From assembly GCA_021613375.1 (NCBI GenBank), contig CM038705.1, forward strand, positions 7,547,132 to 7,611,131: a DNA stretch of 64,000 nt, given 5' to 3'. Below, one piece after another: positions 1 to 14,600 of this stretch; positions within the stretch are counted from its first letter, which is position 1; every line of letters starts with the position of its first letter. This DNA is from Megaleporinus macrocephalus. Taxonomy: Eukaryota > Chordata > Actinopteri > Characiformes > Anostomidae. A model generated the notes under the pieces. It saw only the letters and a list, made by a program, of their open reading frames with translations. It was not told the origin of the DNA and made no database searches. Position numbers and translations under genes: made by a program.

Positions 1-414
1 AACATGTTACACGTGTTAATAATCTTAAAATAATCTGTTAAGATAAGATAAACTGGTAAACAGGTGCTGTCCTGCTGCTGTGTTGATGGAGCTCTACGGG
101 ATGTTTGATCTTCAAGGTCTCGTGTATAGCAGTTGTACTGTTGTGATCATCTCCACTGTGCAGAGCTGACAGAGCACCACACTGTTGTGTTTCTGTGTGA
201 AACACTCCCACAACTTTAGATGTACGTGAGTGATTGTTTGTAGCTGCAGCTCGCGCTCCGGATAAATCCATGCTTTCAGTAGGAGCAGCCATCTAGTCTT
301 AGGACATTACAACCTGCTTGTTACAGTTTTCATGCAATTTTAAGTCACGGCTTATTAAGAGTGGAATAAAACGGGGAGAAAAGGCGGCAGTGATGCAGTT
401 CATCATCTCAGTAC
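1..414. other. setdb1 intron, partial
   Basis: Sequence 3' of the last visible setdb1 exon. No exon matching the SETDB1 continuation after CIYAG is visible on either strand. Confidence 0.6.
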
Positions 415-584
415 CTGCATAGATACAGACGAAGGAGCCTTTGGCCACGTCGTCGAGGCATCGGATGCCCCAGCCTTTGTTCTGGGTTTTAAACAGCTGC
501 AGACGCACCTGCAGACCATGTTGCACTAAGCGGTTAGTGCACATCTGAGGGTTACAGCGGCACCGCTTGTTACACTCATATATT
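415..584 (-). CDS. setdb1: setdb1 exon, pre-SET end and SET start
   Basis: Encodes [20 protein letters not shown], then [20 protein letters not shown] and CIYAG, where the SET domain begins. The acceptor follows a (CT)n run. Donor CAG|GTACTG. The next exon is not in the window. Confidence 0.98.
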
Positions 585-590
585 CTGAGA

Positions 591-621
<31 letters not shown>

Positions 622-2765
622 TTAACAGAGAGTCTGTTATGACTGTATCAAACATCTTTAAACATCTTTGAAAGGGGGCGGCTTTTGTCGTTGTACGAGT
701 GAGATACCAACCCTGTGGGCAAGCACTCGTCCAGCCTCTTGTAATTGTACCCAGCGTTGGGGTTGACCTGACCCCCAGGAGTACACCCTGTGGCCTGCAG
801 GGTCAGCTGGTGGCAGGAACACTTAGATCTGCGCACAAAAACAGATCAATGTATAAGAACTTATTAATATTGTGTAGAGCCACTGCTTCATTCACAGCAG
901 CCATTAGAACCAGGCGCTCTGGTAATTCAGCCCTTTACATTTAAAACGCATGTAAATAAAACAACGTTACATTCTGTTCTTCAATCTAATGATGGCAGAC
1001 GAAGCTGCTGGGGTTGGGGGGGGGTCATCCTTGGGGGTTTTAATTCTGATATTGGTCTAGATTTGACACTGTAATGGAAAGGACCAGGTCTAGTACAGCA
1101 ATAGACTGTGGTGTGGTTAGTGTTAAGAAGTAAATGTTAGGGTGTACTAACACCAGGCCCTACATTTCCATATTAAATAAAATCTCCACTGCTTCTTCCA
1201 CAAGATCCCTACCATGTCAGACTAGACTAGAGACGGGCCTGGACTCCATGGGCCTGGACTCCATGGGCCTGGACTCCATGGGCCTGGACTCCATGGGCCT
1301 GGACTCCATGGGCCTGGACTCCATGGGCCTGGACTCCATGGGCCTGGACTCCATGGGCCTGGACTCCATGGGCCTGGACTCCATGGGCCTGGACTCCATG
1401 GGCCTGGACTCCATGGGCCTGGACCAGCAACAGACCGATGACCTAAGCCGTGTCCATGTATGATTCTGCATGCACACGATTAAGACTGCTAACCCGCTGT
1501 AGATCGGCCCGAGCCATAAACATATCTGTATGTGTTATTAAACTCCTGGTCAGCACTAAAGTCTTCTGACTCATGACTACTTCTGAATGCTGAATTTCTA
1601 ACACTGTGCTGCAAACCAGATTTCTCCCAAGAATAGAGTAAAATCAGTTGACCAAGAGATGATAAACTTTAACAGGACAGAACCAAGTTTTAGTAGCATT
1701 ATGTGTTTTATGTAAGACAGGTTATATCACATAGCCGTACTGATTCGTAAACACAGCCGGTGTGTGTGTGTGTGTGTGTGTGTTTCTTTTCTGAGACACT
1801 AACTTGTCCTGGCAGCCGTCAGTGCAGTCGCATCCCACCAGGAAGTCGACGCTGGTGTTGATGAACACGCCGTCCTCTGGGATGCGCTCTTTGCTGTAGG
1901 CGACGTTGGGAGGGGGCGTGTTATCGATCTCGTTCACACAGGACAGGGGGATGTCCTCCCGGCCCGCCGTGATGTCCCGGATGAAGTAGAAGGGCCTCTG
2001 TGGCTGGAAGCGTCGGTCCACCAGCACGTAGGGGTCCAAGCAGAACATCTCCAGGAAGATGAAGTCACAGTGCGTCTGGAAGAGGTAGCGCTGGATCTCC
2101 CCCATGTTCCTCAGGCTCAGACCGCACGGAGACTTGTAGATGACGTGGAACGACATCTAGGAGGAGAGAACAGGAATACGATATGAAAAAAGAAAGAAGG
2201 AAAGAAAGAAAGACAAAAAAACACGATGAAATGACAAAAGAAAGGCGAAGAGTGAGACAGCAAACAAGAAGAAAACGAGAAAAAACAGAGAACAAGTTGG
2301 AAAAAAGAAGAGATGAGAGACAGAAAGAAAAAAGAAACAGGAAAATAAACAAAAGGAAAGAGAATGATTTATAGAAAGAAAAAGAAAAAAAGAAAAACCA
2401 AAGACTGAAAGGCATGAAGACAAAAAATATAAAGAACGAAAGTAAAAAAAGGCAGAAGGAAAGACAGGAGAAAAACAGAAAGAAAGAAAAAAGAAAGGAA
2501 AAAAAGGAAAAACAGAAAGAAGAAAAGAAAAAAGAAAGGAAAAACAGAAAGAAAAAGAAAGGAAAAACAGAAAGAAAGCAAGAAAAAGAAAGGAAAAAAG
2601 GAAAAGCAGAAAGACAGGAGGAAAAACAAGAAAGAAAGCGAAAAGCAGAAAGAAAGAAAGAGAAAAGTAGAAAGAAACAAACAAAAACAAAAAAGAAAAG
2701 AAAAAAGGAAAAGTAGAAAGAGAAAAAGGAGAAAGACAGAAAAATAGAAGAAAAATAAAGAAAAT

Positions 2766-2796
<31 letters not shown>

Positions 2797-5700
2797 GAAA
2801 AGCAGAAAGAAACAAAAACAAAAAAGAAAAGAAAAAAGGAAAAGTAGAAACAGAGAAAAGGAGAAAGACAGAAAAATAGAAGAGAAAGAAGGAAAATAGA
2901 AAGAAAGAAAGAAAGAGAAAAGCAGAAAGAAAGAAACAAAAACAAAAAAGAAAAGAAAAAAGAAAAGTAGAAACAGAGAAAAAGGAGAAAGACAGAAAAA
3001 TATAAAAGAGAAATAAAGAAAATAGAAAGAAAGAAAGAAAGGTGAAGGAAAGAGCAAACAAAAGAAAAAGGGATCAGTGGAGAGAGAAACAAAGAGAAAG
3101 CAGTGGAGGAAAAAGACGAAAAAGCAGGAACAAAGAGAAACAGGAGAGCTAGGCGGATAGAGAGAGAAAGAAAGAAAGAAAGAAAGGTCTCTACAGGCCG
3201 ATGGACTGACCTTGCGGTTGAGGCGTCTGCGGGCGGTCATGCGGCGGAACTCGTAGAGCAGGGGGGTGAGGAGAGGGTTGCGTCCGCGGTGCAGGTTGTG
3301 TCTGGTGGGCCGGATGCGTTTGAGGCACTCGGGGGTGCAGGTGTGACTGAGGTAGAAGAGCCGGTCGTTCGGGGCCTGATAGGATGGCTCCTGAGGGATC
3401 CGCTCACTGCCATACACAGACACCGCAGGCTGCAGGGGCTGCTGGGTGGGGACCACCGGCGTCAGGGTCTGCAACTGAGTGGGCTGCAGGAGGTAGAGCC
3501 TGAGAGTGAAAGAAACAGAACATGGGTTAATGTAGTGATGGCGTCTGCACAAGGCTACATTTCATGAGATCTCCAGGCAGAAGAAAGATCAAACAAAACT
3601 CTGGTGAACTTTGTGAATTAGTGAACTGGCTTGTCTGCCTTCACATGCTTAATATGATGCCGGCCCACCCTTTGTAGCTATAACAGCTTCAACTCTTCTG
3701 AGAAGGCTCTCCACACGGTTTAGGAGAGTGTTTATGGGAATGTTTGAGTGTTCTTCCAGAAGACCATTAGTGAGGTTAGACACTGATGTTGGACGAGAAG
3801 GTCTGACTTGCAGTCTCCACTCTAATCCATCCCAAAGGTGTTCTATCAGGTTGAGGTCAGGACTCTGTGCAGGGTTAGCCCCACACCATAATCCCGCCTC
3901 CACCAAACTTTACACTCTGCACAGTGCAGTCAGACAAGTAGTGTTCTCCTGACAACCGCCAAACCCAGACCAGTCTATTGGATTGTCAGATGGAGAAGTG
4001 TGATTGGTCACTCCAGAATCTAGAGTCCAATGGCGGTGTGCTTTACTCCACTGCATCTGACGCTCTGCATTGTTCTTGGTGATGTAAGACTTGGAAGCAG
4101 CTGCTCAACCATAGAAACCCATTCCATGAAGCTCTCTATGCTCTGTTCTTGATCTGATCTGAAGACCACATGAAGTTTGGAGGTCTGTAGTGATTGACTC
4201 TGTAGAAAGTAGGTGACCTCTGTGCACTATGCTCCTCAGCATCCGCTGACCTGCTCTGTCTTTGTACGTGTTCTACCACTTGGTGTCTGAGTTGCTGTCG
4301 TTCTCAATCACTTCCACTTTATTCTAACACCACTGACAGTCCACTGTGGAATGGAGTAGTGAGGAAACTTCACCACTGGACTTGCTGCACAGGCGGCTTC
4401 CTATCAATGTACCACGCTGGAGTTCACTGAGCTCCTGAGAGAGACCCATTCTTTCACTGATGTGTGTAGAAGCAGTCTGCATGACTAGGTGCTGGTTTTA
4501 TACACCTGTGGCCATGGAGTGCTGTATTTCTTCCAGGTGTAGCTCTTCCATTCAGTTTGTGCAAGCAACAGTGGTGCAGCACTCCTGAGTCAGCGAAACC
4601 TTACAGGTTTCTTCATCTTCAAGCATATAAGCAGTTGCTTTCTTGGTCTTCCAGATCTTGCATTTCAACAATTAAAAAAATGTTAACAGCCTGCTGCTTT
4701 GTAAGCAGAGCGTAGCAAAGACTATGGTCAGTGTGTTTTCCCAGAAGGTTTGAAGAGTCAGAGAATCTAAGCTCTAGAACTGATGTCAGCAGACACTTCC
4801 TAATCACAATACTTGTCCTGGTCCTAATCGAGTTCTGAGCTGTTAGAACTGGAAAGGCACCCAAACTCTGTCACATGCAATGAGTTTAACTGAAGAAAGC
4901 TAAAGTTATGTGGAAGATTAGTAGGCAACAAAAGTAACAGCTTATCACAAATTAAATATTATAATATACTAGAGATGGAAGGATCGATCATGTATCGGTA
5001 TTGGTGGATTTTTAATTAAAATGTGTGATCAGACGATATTTCTCCAATTTAGCCGTACTCGAGAGCTGATCGATGGCGTTAAACAAATGAGCCTAATTTC
5101 TGTATTTCCAGCTAGTGTTTCATCCAGCAAGAGGAGTCTTCCAGCCAGCTCCCTGCAATTCCTATCTGAACCACTAGGTCGAAATAGATACCGTTTCATT
5201 TTCTCGGCTGTAGAAGACGTTCATTCTGCTGCTTAATGTTCCTCCTGGATCCACGCTCTGCTGTTCCTAGTAGAGATACTTTTCAGATGTGGCTCTTCCG
5301 GAGCTTATCAAGCGGTTTACTCCCACATAGACCAACTTCTAATTTAGTTATAATATTATGCTGTTTCATATGAGCTTGTTAAAAATGGTAATAAACCAGT
5401 TTAGACTGTTTCATGACTTGCTTGCGCTAATAACTACATGTAGCCCTGCCGTGTCATATAGCCCCGCCCTCGATCAGTATCGGCTGTTCGTGCTGAAAGG
5501 TGATTGGCGATCGGAATCGGCCTCAAAAACGCTGTTCGGTGTATCTCTATAATAAAAGCATGTGGAGGCCTGCAATGCTTCTCAATCCTAATAAGGATGA
5601 CATCCATGTACATACGCTCTGTGCCAAAACAAGTCTAAAAAGAGCAGAGAAGAAACTGCATACTGGTGGAAACTATGGAAAGATCGATCAACTATGTATC

Positions 5701-8700
5701 ATATCGATATTTCTCCAGTTTAGCCGATCCCGAGAGCCAATCGATGGAGTTAAACAAACAAGCTTAATTACTGTATTTCCAGCTAGTGTTTCATCCAGAA
5801 AGAGGAGCCCTCCGGTCAGCTCCCTGCAATTCCTATCTGAACCACTAGGTGGAAATACATACCATTTCATTTTCCACGGACTGACTAAAGCGGCAGCCTC
5901 GCGAGAACAGTTTATGGCATTCACCGCAAACAGAACAGCAGCAACAATGATTACATTTAACGATTACAGTTTGTCGTTTAAAATAAGTCAGCGTTTAATG
6001 ACTGCATTTATTTAATTAGCTTTTAAGGGTCTAAACAGAATGATTGCAGTATTAGGGATATTTGTTTGATGTACTGTGTTTATTTACTGTTAATTTAGTT
6101 AAAAATATTATTCTGATTTATATAAGCTCGTTAAAAATGGTAATAAACCAGTTTAGACCATGTTTCATGACTTGCTTGCGCTAATAACTACATGTAGCCC
6201 TGCCGTGGCATATAGCCCCGCCCTCGATCGGTATCGGCCATCAGCTGATCGCACTGAATTGGCCTCAAAAACGCTGATCGGTCCATCTCTAGTGGAAACG
6301 ATTAGTTTCCCAGATAAAGAGGTTTAGCTTGTACGTGTGGCGTCTGTAGTTTGGTTCTTTGTTGTTTTTTATGGGAAATAAGAGGTTAATGTCACTAATA
6401 AGTCATGAAAACTCTCCAATCAGTATCATGCACACTAAAAAAAAAGAAAAAAAAAAAAAAAAAAAAGACACCCAACACTGTAGTCTAGCCACTTATGGGG
6501 CAACCGCACAAAAACACACCACACGTGGACTGGAGCAGGTTTGCTAACCTGGGGCCGTGTGTTTGGGGAACCAAGCTGCTGTAGGTTTTGAGCTGAAGGT
6601 CAGTAGTCATGCCCTGCCGAGGCGGTGGTCCAAATGTGGTCCTCTTAATCATTGGGCCCCTACAAACAAAGACAAAAACAGACAAATGAGACTCGCCCAT
6701 GAACGCTGACGCAGCTCTAGTTAATTACATGTAAGCCTACATACACATATAAACCTAAAAGAGCAGTAAAGCTTATTAAAGACTAGGAACTTCACACCTG
6801 GGTATGAAGGGAGATTCCAGAAAGAGAGTCCTGTATGAGCGAGGAGGGTTGAGGTTTGATTTTGGAGAAATGTGCATCAACAAGCAGTTGCATAACTATT
6901 AATAACAATGTTATTCAACGAGCGACTGCAGAGATTTGTGGGTATTTCACTCTCTATGGTGCGTAATATTAATAAAGCGGTTGAAGGAAGCAGGAAATAG
7001 CTTTGCGCATGAAAAGTAAACATCCACAACTAAATACCTTCCATCCACAACTCAATACCTTCCAACCTTCAGAGGGCACCGCATACGTTTTCTGGGATGG
7101 ATACCAAATTACAAGCTCAAGAAACTTCGCTATGCGTGAGTGTAGCTTTTGTGATTCAGATCTGAGCTCGTTGCACCGATTCACCTTACATAGGGTGTGT
7201 CTCAAAACCTAGTGAGCTCCTACATAGGCAGCATATTACATCAAAGTATGCACTCCCAATATGTAGACTGTCCCAATTCTTACATACCTTAAACATGCTG
7301 TCTACTGAGGAACCTTATTTAGACCTTTTAAAGAAGCATCGAACTCTTCCTCAGCCACTAAGACAATCCCATGATGCAGCGCAGGCTAATCTACGAGCAG
7401 TGAAGTGGTTTTAAAATGTGAGTTATTTTGATTCTCTCTGGAGTTTTAATGAGTTTCTGGTCATATAATCACACAAAACAGTATTTTATTATCAACTCTG
7501 TAACGAGTCCTTCACCATTTAGCAGTTTTATACTCGAGACATTAGCATTTATGCTAGCGGATTTTTAAGCCTCGGGCTATTGTTTTGGATGCCGGCCGGT
7601 AGCTTAGCAACCAGCTAAACCACCAGTCGCGTGCTGCAGTGGGCGGGAACAAGCCGTGACGGAGTCTCTCTCTAACTAGAGCGTCTCAGTAATCTGTTTT
7701 ATGAGGAGAGATGAGGAGAGAACACTGCTACTTACACAGCTGCTACCTAGACAGCCTACTTACACACTCACTAGGTTTTGAGACACCTGTTTCTATACCA
7801 ATAGAGATACATACATAATACCAGACACCGTTTCCATAGCACTGTTGAACTAATAAACCATGTACCTCACTGAGAATAGCACAAATTACAAAACTCGCTC
7901 CAGTGATTGGATCACCGCAGGAAACACTGCTCAGCTTGCTGGAGTCACTTTAAACTCTTCATTTCTAAACCACCTCCGCACGACCTGCCAGTGTTTTATT
8001 TAAGTGAACAGTTTTAAGATTTCGATTTCAGATTTTTTTTTTTACTTTTTTTTTTATTTCCAATTAATTTTATCTTGATATCTCTTTATCTCTTATTATC
8101 ATTACTATTAGAGATGGAATGATGGCTATGTATAGGTATTGGCTGATTTTTATTTAAAATATGTGATCGGCCGATATTTCTCCAATTTAGCCGATCTCGA
8201 GAGCCGATCAATGGCGTTAAACAAATGAGCTAAATTTCGGTATTTCCAACTAGCATTTCATCCAGGAAGAGGAGTCCTCCGATCAGCTCCCTGCAATTGC
8301 GATCTGAACCACTAGGTGGAAATACACACCCTTTCATTTCCACAGACTGACTAAAGCAGCATGTCGCTTAAAGATTATTATTATATTATTATTTTTATTA
8401 ATATTAATTTTACTATTTTGTGTTTTGCTACTATATTTATATCTACTTGTATAATTTTTTTCTAAACTTTTCGTCTTAGTTTTAGTTTCTTATTCAGTTT
8501 TTATTTATTTTTCTTTTATGATTTATATTAGTTAATTTTGTCATTTTGTGTATATTATAATTTAAGTACTCATAATAAAATTTATTTTTTGGTTTAAAAC
8601 TGTAATGTTCAGCTACATTAAGAGTCCACCTCAGTGTGTTCCCAAGTGAATGTGGGAGAGACTTCAAGCATCAGGTTTGACTTCACTCAACTACTTTACT

Positions 8701-9177
8701 AACTCTGTTGAACAAAGTCCAGCAAATTAACACACAGACGTGTGGACTGGAGTGCTATCTGTTACTTCTTGATGTCATGAAGCTCACTACTTTATTATCT
8801 TTTAACTCCACTGATACGTATCCAACTTGCTGGCATGGGAGGTGTGAAACCCCACCATACGGCTGACTCTTTGGCTCACTTCATGTTGTAGTGCACGACC
8901 CAAACGAATAAAGAGTGAATTAATCAGTCCAACTGATTAACCTAATGCACTAATGATCACCCTCTGCTTTAAGACCTGTAGGGGCCTGCAGTGGAAACGA
9001 GGTCTATGAGCGATGCGGTCTCAGTTCAGGTAAATACTCACTCAGTGCGGATGGGCTGGGGGAGGCCAGGGGCCTGCATTCGAGGCGGCATGGGATGGGG
9101 GACTGGAGGTCGATTGAGAAGTGCATTGTTCTCATTATTAGTGTACTGCACCACAGGTCCTTTAGCCCTCATGGGCC

Positions 9178-9243
<66 letters not shown>

Positions 9244-11520
9244 AGATAGAGAATGCTTTCACTGTAACAAAGGCTTTGCAACTCTACTAGAACTGGAATC
9301 ACCTGCCATATTAACTCAACCCCCTCAGGTAAGGTGGATTTAAACAATACAAACCACTCCCCCAAAATCTACCTTCATATCATCGCTGTCCAATGAAAAA
9401 CATGGATCTCAGTTGTTGTCGATTTTTTATTTTTCTACATTATTTGAACACGACAGCTACCATTGACACTGTGTACAATTTCCATGATGAATGGACCAAT
9501 AGAAATGCTTCAAAATCACTTAGACAAAATTCTGGTTCCATTGACTTACATGGAAAGTAAAGACTGTTTTTGGCCTCTCCTGTAAAGTTCCTACTTCGGA
9601 GAAACTTCTTTTTTATTGAACAGCGACGATATGTTTTATTTAACATCTATTTATATTGTTATCTGCCTGAAGACTTTATCTCCACTTATAAAATATGATA
9701 AATCTTGGTTATACATGCTATTACAGTTTAATTCTTAATGTTAAACATGGTTCTCAGTCCTCGTAGACAAGACAAGAGAGCAACCAGTTACCCATGTTGG
9801 GCCGTGGCCGCTGCGTGGCGCCCAGCCTCTTGTCCTGGTTGTTGGCTGCACTTATTTTCAGGTTGAACATGGGCTCCAGGCGCGTGGAGCCACGATAGAT
9901 CCACTCGCTGCGCTTATCGTCCTGTACACAGCAGATAACACTTACACAGTGTACGCAGCTTTAAACATTAATATTTCAAAGTCACCTCAGGGTGCAGTGG
10001 ATAAGAACACAACCTCCGTGTGCCACAATGGAGCATAACGTTTACTAAGCGTTCAACTTGTTCTAGAAACAACCGCCCCAAAACAACTCCAACACATACA
10101 GTTGCCTACGTCTCAACACCCCCAGTCTACTGAATGTGAATTGAAGGATGTTTTCTAGGGCTGCCCCCGTTAAAAGTACACTAGTCAAATCAATAGATTA
10201 TTTAAGCCAAACAGTAGAAGTGGTTTTATCCAGCACTATCTGATCCATGTAACAGCCTGAAGTGCTGATTAACATATACAGGGGTTGGACAATGAAACTG
10301 AAACACCTGGTTTTAGACCTCAATAATTGATTAGTATGTTGTAGGGCCTCCTTTTGCGGCCAATACAGCGTCAGTTGGTCTTGGGAATGACATATACAAG
10401 TCCTGCACAGTGGTCAGAGGGATTTTAAGACCTTCTTCTTGCAGGACAGTGTTCAGGTCACTACGTGATGCTGGTGGAGGAAGACTCGTTTCCTGACTCG
10501 CTCCTCCAAAACACCCCAAAGTGGCTCAATAATATTTAGATCTGGTGACTGTGCAGGCCATGGGAGATGTTCAACTTCACTTTCATCTTCATCAAACCAA
10601 TCTTTCTCCAGTCCTGCTGTGTGTATTGGTGCAATGTCGTCCTGATACACGGCACCGCCTTCAGGAGACAATGTTTGAACCATTGGATGCACATGGTCCT
10701 CCAGAATTGTTTGGTAGTCCTTGGCAATGACGCGCCCATCTAGCACAAGTATTGGGCCAAGGGAATGCCATGATATGGCAGCCCAAACCATCACTGATCC
10801 ACCCCCATGCTTCACTCTGGGCATGCAACAGTCTGGGTGGTCTGCTTCTTTGGGGCCTCTCCACACCGTATCTCTCCCGGATGTGGGGAAAACAGTAATG
10901 GTGGATCATCAGAGAACAATACATGTTTTATTGTCCACAGCCCAAGATTTGCACTCCTTGCACCATCGAAACCGACGTTTGGCATTGGCACGAGTGACCA
11001 AAGGTTTGGCTATAGCAGCCCGGCCGTGTATACTGACCCTGTGGAGCTCCTGACGGACAGTTCTGGTGGAAACAGGAGAAGCTGAGGTGCACATTTAGCA
11101 GGCGTGGTTTTATGTTTTTTGGATACAATCCGGGTTAGAACCCAACATCCCTTTCAGACAGCTTCCTCTCGCGTCCACAGTTAATCCTGTTGGATGTGGT
11201 TGGTCCTTCTTGGTGGTCTGCTGACATTACCCTGGATACCGTGGCTCTTGATACATCACAAAGACTTGCTGTCTTGGTCACAGATGCGCCAGCAAGATGT
11301 GCACCAACAATTGGTCCTCTTGTGAACTCTGTTACGTCCCATAATGTTGTGTTATTGTAATATTTAGAGCTAAACTGTGCTCTTACCTGCTAACTGAACT
11401 TCACACTCTGCTCTTACTGGTGCAACGTGCAATTAATGAAGATTGGACACCAGACTGATCCAATTTAGCCATGAAACCTCCAACACTAACATGACAGGTG
11501 TTTCAGTTTCATTGTCCAAT

Positions 11521-11615
<95 letters not shown>

Positions 11616-11628
11616 CACATACATACAT

Positions 11629-11667
<39 letters not shown>

Positions 11668-14600
11668 GCAGTCACACAGAGGTAATTGTGATTGCACAGT
11701 TCTGCCCCTCAGTGGCTTACAAGCTGCGCCAGAAGATGCTATCTGTAAAACCTTGACTAACTCTCGGTCCTCTACCATCCAATCTAGTCTACAGTCTATA
11801 ACAGTCCATTTTGCAACTGAGTTTGTAAGTCAGTCACTGGTAGACTTAGTCTTAGACTTATTCTGCGTATCAAGGCCTGATCAAGTGTGGGTTGACCAGG
11901 TTGGCTGCTAGCTGTACCGTCATGTGCTGGGCTGGACCACTGGTTTCACGGATAAATGCATTCTCTCTAGGTAATATGTTTCAGGCTTAAGGGTTATAGT
12001 AACCGAATTATGCACTGGGTCAAAGGTCACCAAGAAAGGCAATTAATCCGCGTAAATATACATATATATATATATATAATTTATTATTATTTTATTATTA
12101 TTTTTTTACACACAGTATTTTTTCTTTAATGATTTAATCGAAATTAACATGTTAATTTGACAGCCCTAATATACATACACATTATATATATTTACATACA
12201 TACAGCAGTGCACTGCGGGTTTCTCATATAAAGTAACGCAAGACTAACCAAGAAGAGCATTTTGACCAGGCTGCCATCCACTTCCTCCACTCGGCTCCTC
12301 CACCAGGTCCCCTCCCACTCGGTCTTGATGATCTGGCCTGGCTTTAGCAGAACCATGGGCCTGTTAGGGTAGGCGGTGATGTACTCCCTGATGAAATCCC
12401 GACACGACTCGTCCTCTATGTCCTCCCATGTGTTCTGCACTGTACGAGCACACGGACATAAAAGATTATCAGGATTTGAAGCTATAATAAGTTATAATCC
12501 TAAATGGTAAAACATGGTAAAGACCCAAGTGCTAGCCAGTTTCTAAGGATGCATTCAGGAACGACAACTGAGTGCTGAATGGGTTAAAACAAGAGTGATG
12601 TCTGTCCAGCCGTACAGCTACTCTCTGCAGACCGTTGCGAGTTTGAATTAGTTCAACATGTACTTGAGCATCCTTAACAGGAGAGCCTAGACAGAGTAAA
12701 ACAAACTACACAAAAAGAGAATAATGAGTCTTACGTGGTCTGCAAACTGGGTAGAGTTCAGGAAGACCCACGTAGGAAGCATAGCCATCATCAAAAAAGA
12801 TGAGGAACCTGAAAGAACACGATATGTGAGTGAACCTGTTCCATCAATGCAATTTCTAGGCACTTTTCAACATACACAACAACATACACAAAAAAAAATC
12901 AACATACACAACAGGCCCAAAAGTATGTGGACGCCACTCCTAATTACTGAGTTTTGGGGATTCAGTCTCATGTATTGCTAACAGGTCTATATCAAAAAAA
13001 AAAAAAAAAAGCCATAGACAAAAGTAGAGAGACGCGGTGGCGCTGTAAGTGTTTTTGTATAGTGCTTGTTTTAGCCGCGGTGTGCGGCATGGTTTGGCTC
13101 CAATACCATTTAAAACTCTGTAGCCTCGTTCTGTTTTAAGACTGCGCTGTTGTTGGTCATAGTCGTTTCCGTTTCACAATAATATCGCTTACAGTTGACT
13201 AGGGCAACTCTAGCTAGGCAGAACTTCACAGACTAGCTAGCGTAAAGTTGCCATGTTTAAAGACATGCAGCTTTTTGGTGCGACCTATCCTGCTGTCAGT
13301 GTTTGTCTATGGACGTTTGGTGTCTATGTTCGATGTTTTTATTTTTTTTTTAGACCTGTTAGCAATGGGTGAGACTGAATCTCAGTAATCAGGAAGGGCG
13401 TCCACATACTTTTGGGCTTGTTGTGTACGTTGATGCAGCCAGACATACATCTTAAAAGCCGTAGGAGCATCTTCTACGTAAATTTCCTCCAACTCCAACG
13501 ACTAGCGAAGATCCTCAGTAACTGATAAGATCATGCATTAGCAGCTATACCTCTTCTGCTCTGACTGCTGAGCTGTCACACTCTTCACCGTTGCTGCTGT
13601 GCTGCCAGATCCCTCTAAAGGAGTTCAGACTACTCAACTGTTTTTTTTCCCCCCCACGAGACAGATTCAAGCTTGACGAGAAATATTGTCATGTATTATT
13701 CTCGCGAGATCCCCCTCATCACACTCCTACTGCTTATATGTTGGTTGTAGGGGTGGGCGATATGGCCCTACAATAATATCACGATATTTTATGGTATTTT
13801 TGCGATAACGATACTCTTAACGATATGACAAAACATTTAATAAATAATAAAAAAATAAAAAAATAAGAATACACTAATGCAAAAAAGTGAAAATTAAATT
13901 TTATTATTGCATACGATATAGCACACCCCTAACTGAGATATTAAAAAAGCAAGAATTTATCAGATTGTAACCGAAGTCAATGATCCAGAATGTCACGATA
14001 CTAAAAAATGCACTCCAAATATCTCCATATATCCAGGACCGAAGTAAAGTGAATGATACTGGACAGATAAAATCTGTCTCTAGTAGATATAATAGGAAAT
14101 GATAAAAGTGTGAATTTATCTTTTGCTAAAAACACTAAAAGTAGTACCTGATGTGATAATTAGTGATGGGTGATATGGCACGATATTTCAGGGTATAATA
14201 TCGTTCATCATATTCAAAAACATTGGCGATATTATTGTGTGCGATAAGACATGGTAGTCCTTAAAAATGTGCCTTCAAAATAAAATTTGGTTTCTGCAAT
14301 GAGGCAGGGGAAAAGGTGTCCCTCCCACCTACCTCACCACACTTTGCCCACAACTGACAGGAGGCCGGCGCCCTCACCTCATGCGGTTCTTGCTGTTTGG
14401 CATCTCCGCCACAATACCAGCGTACAGCCACACCTGGTTACCGTCCTTGTACTTGGCGACAACACGGGCTCCCACGTACAGTCGCTCCAGGGTGGGGTGG
14501 TAGTCGAAGGCCACGTGGTTTCCAGAGAGCAGACTTTTCCCCTTATTCTCAAACTTTACCTTGTATTTGAAGCTGCTGCCCGCAGGAACGTCCGGAGTGG

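Noticed and set aside
38..292. 84-codon minus-strand ORF as the next setdb1 exon
   Set aside because: It does not match the expected SETDB1 sequence after CIYAG and lacks a suitable acceptor in phase.
2065..3552. 495-codon minus-strand ORF rich in Phe/Ser/Leu
   Set aside because: Only its upstream end is a real setdb1 exon; the rest is translation of the homopyrimidine intron.
11433..11911. Tyr-Ile and Thr-His repeat ORFs
   Set aside because: Translation of (TA)n/(CA)n microsatellites.
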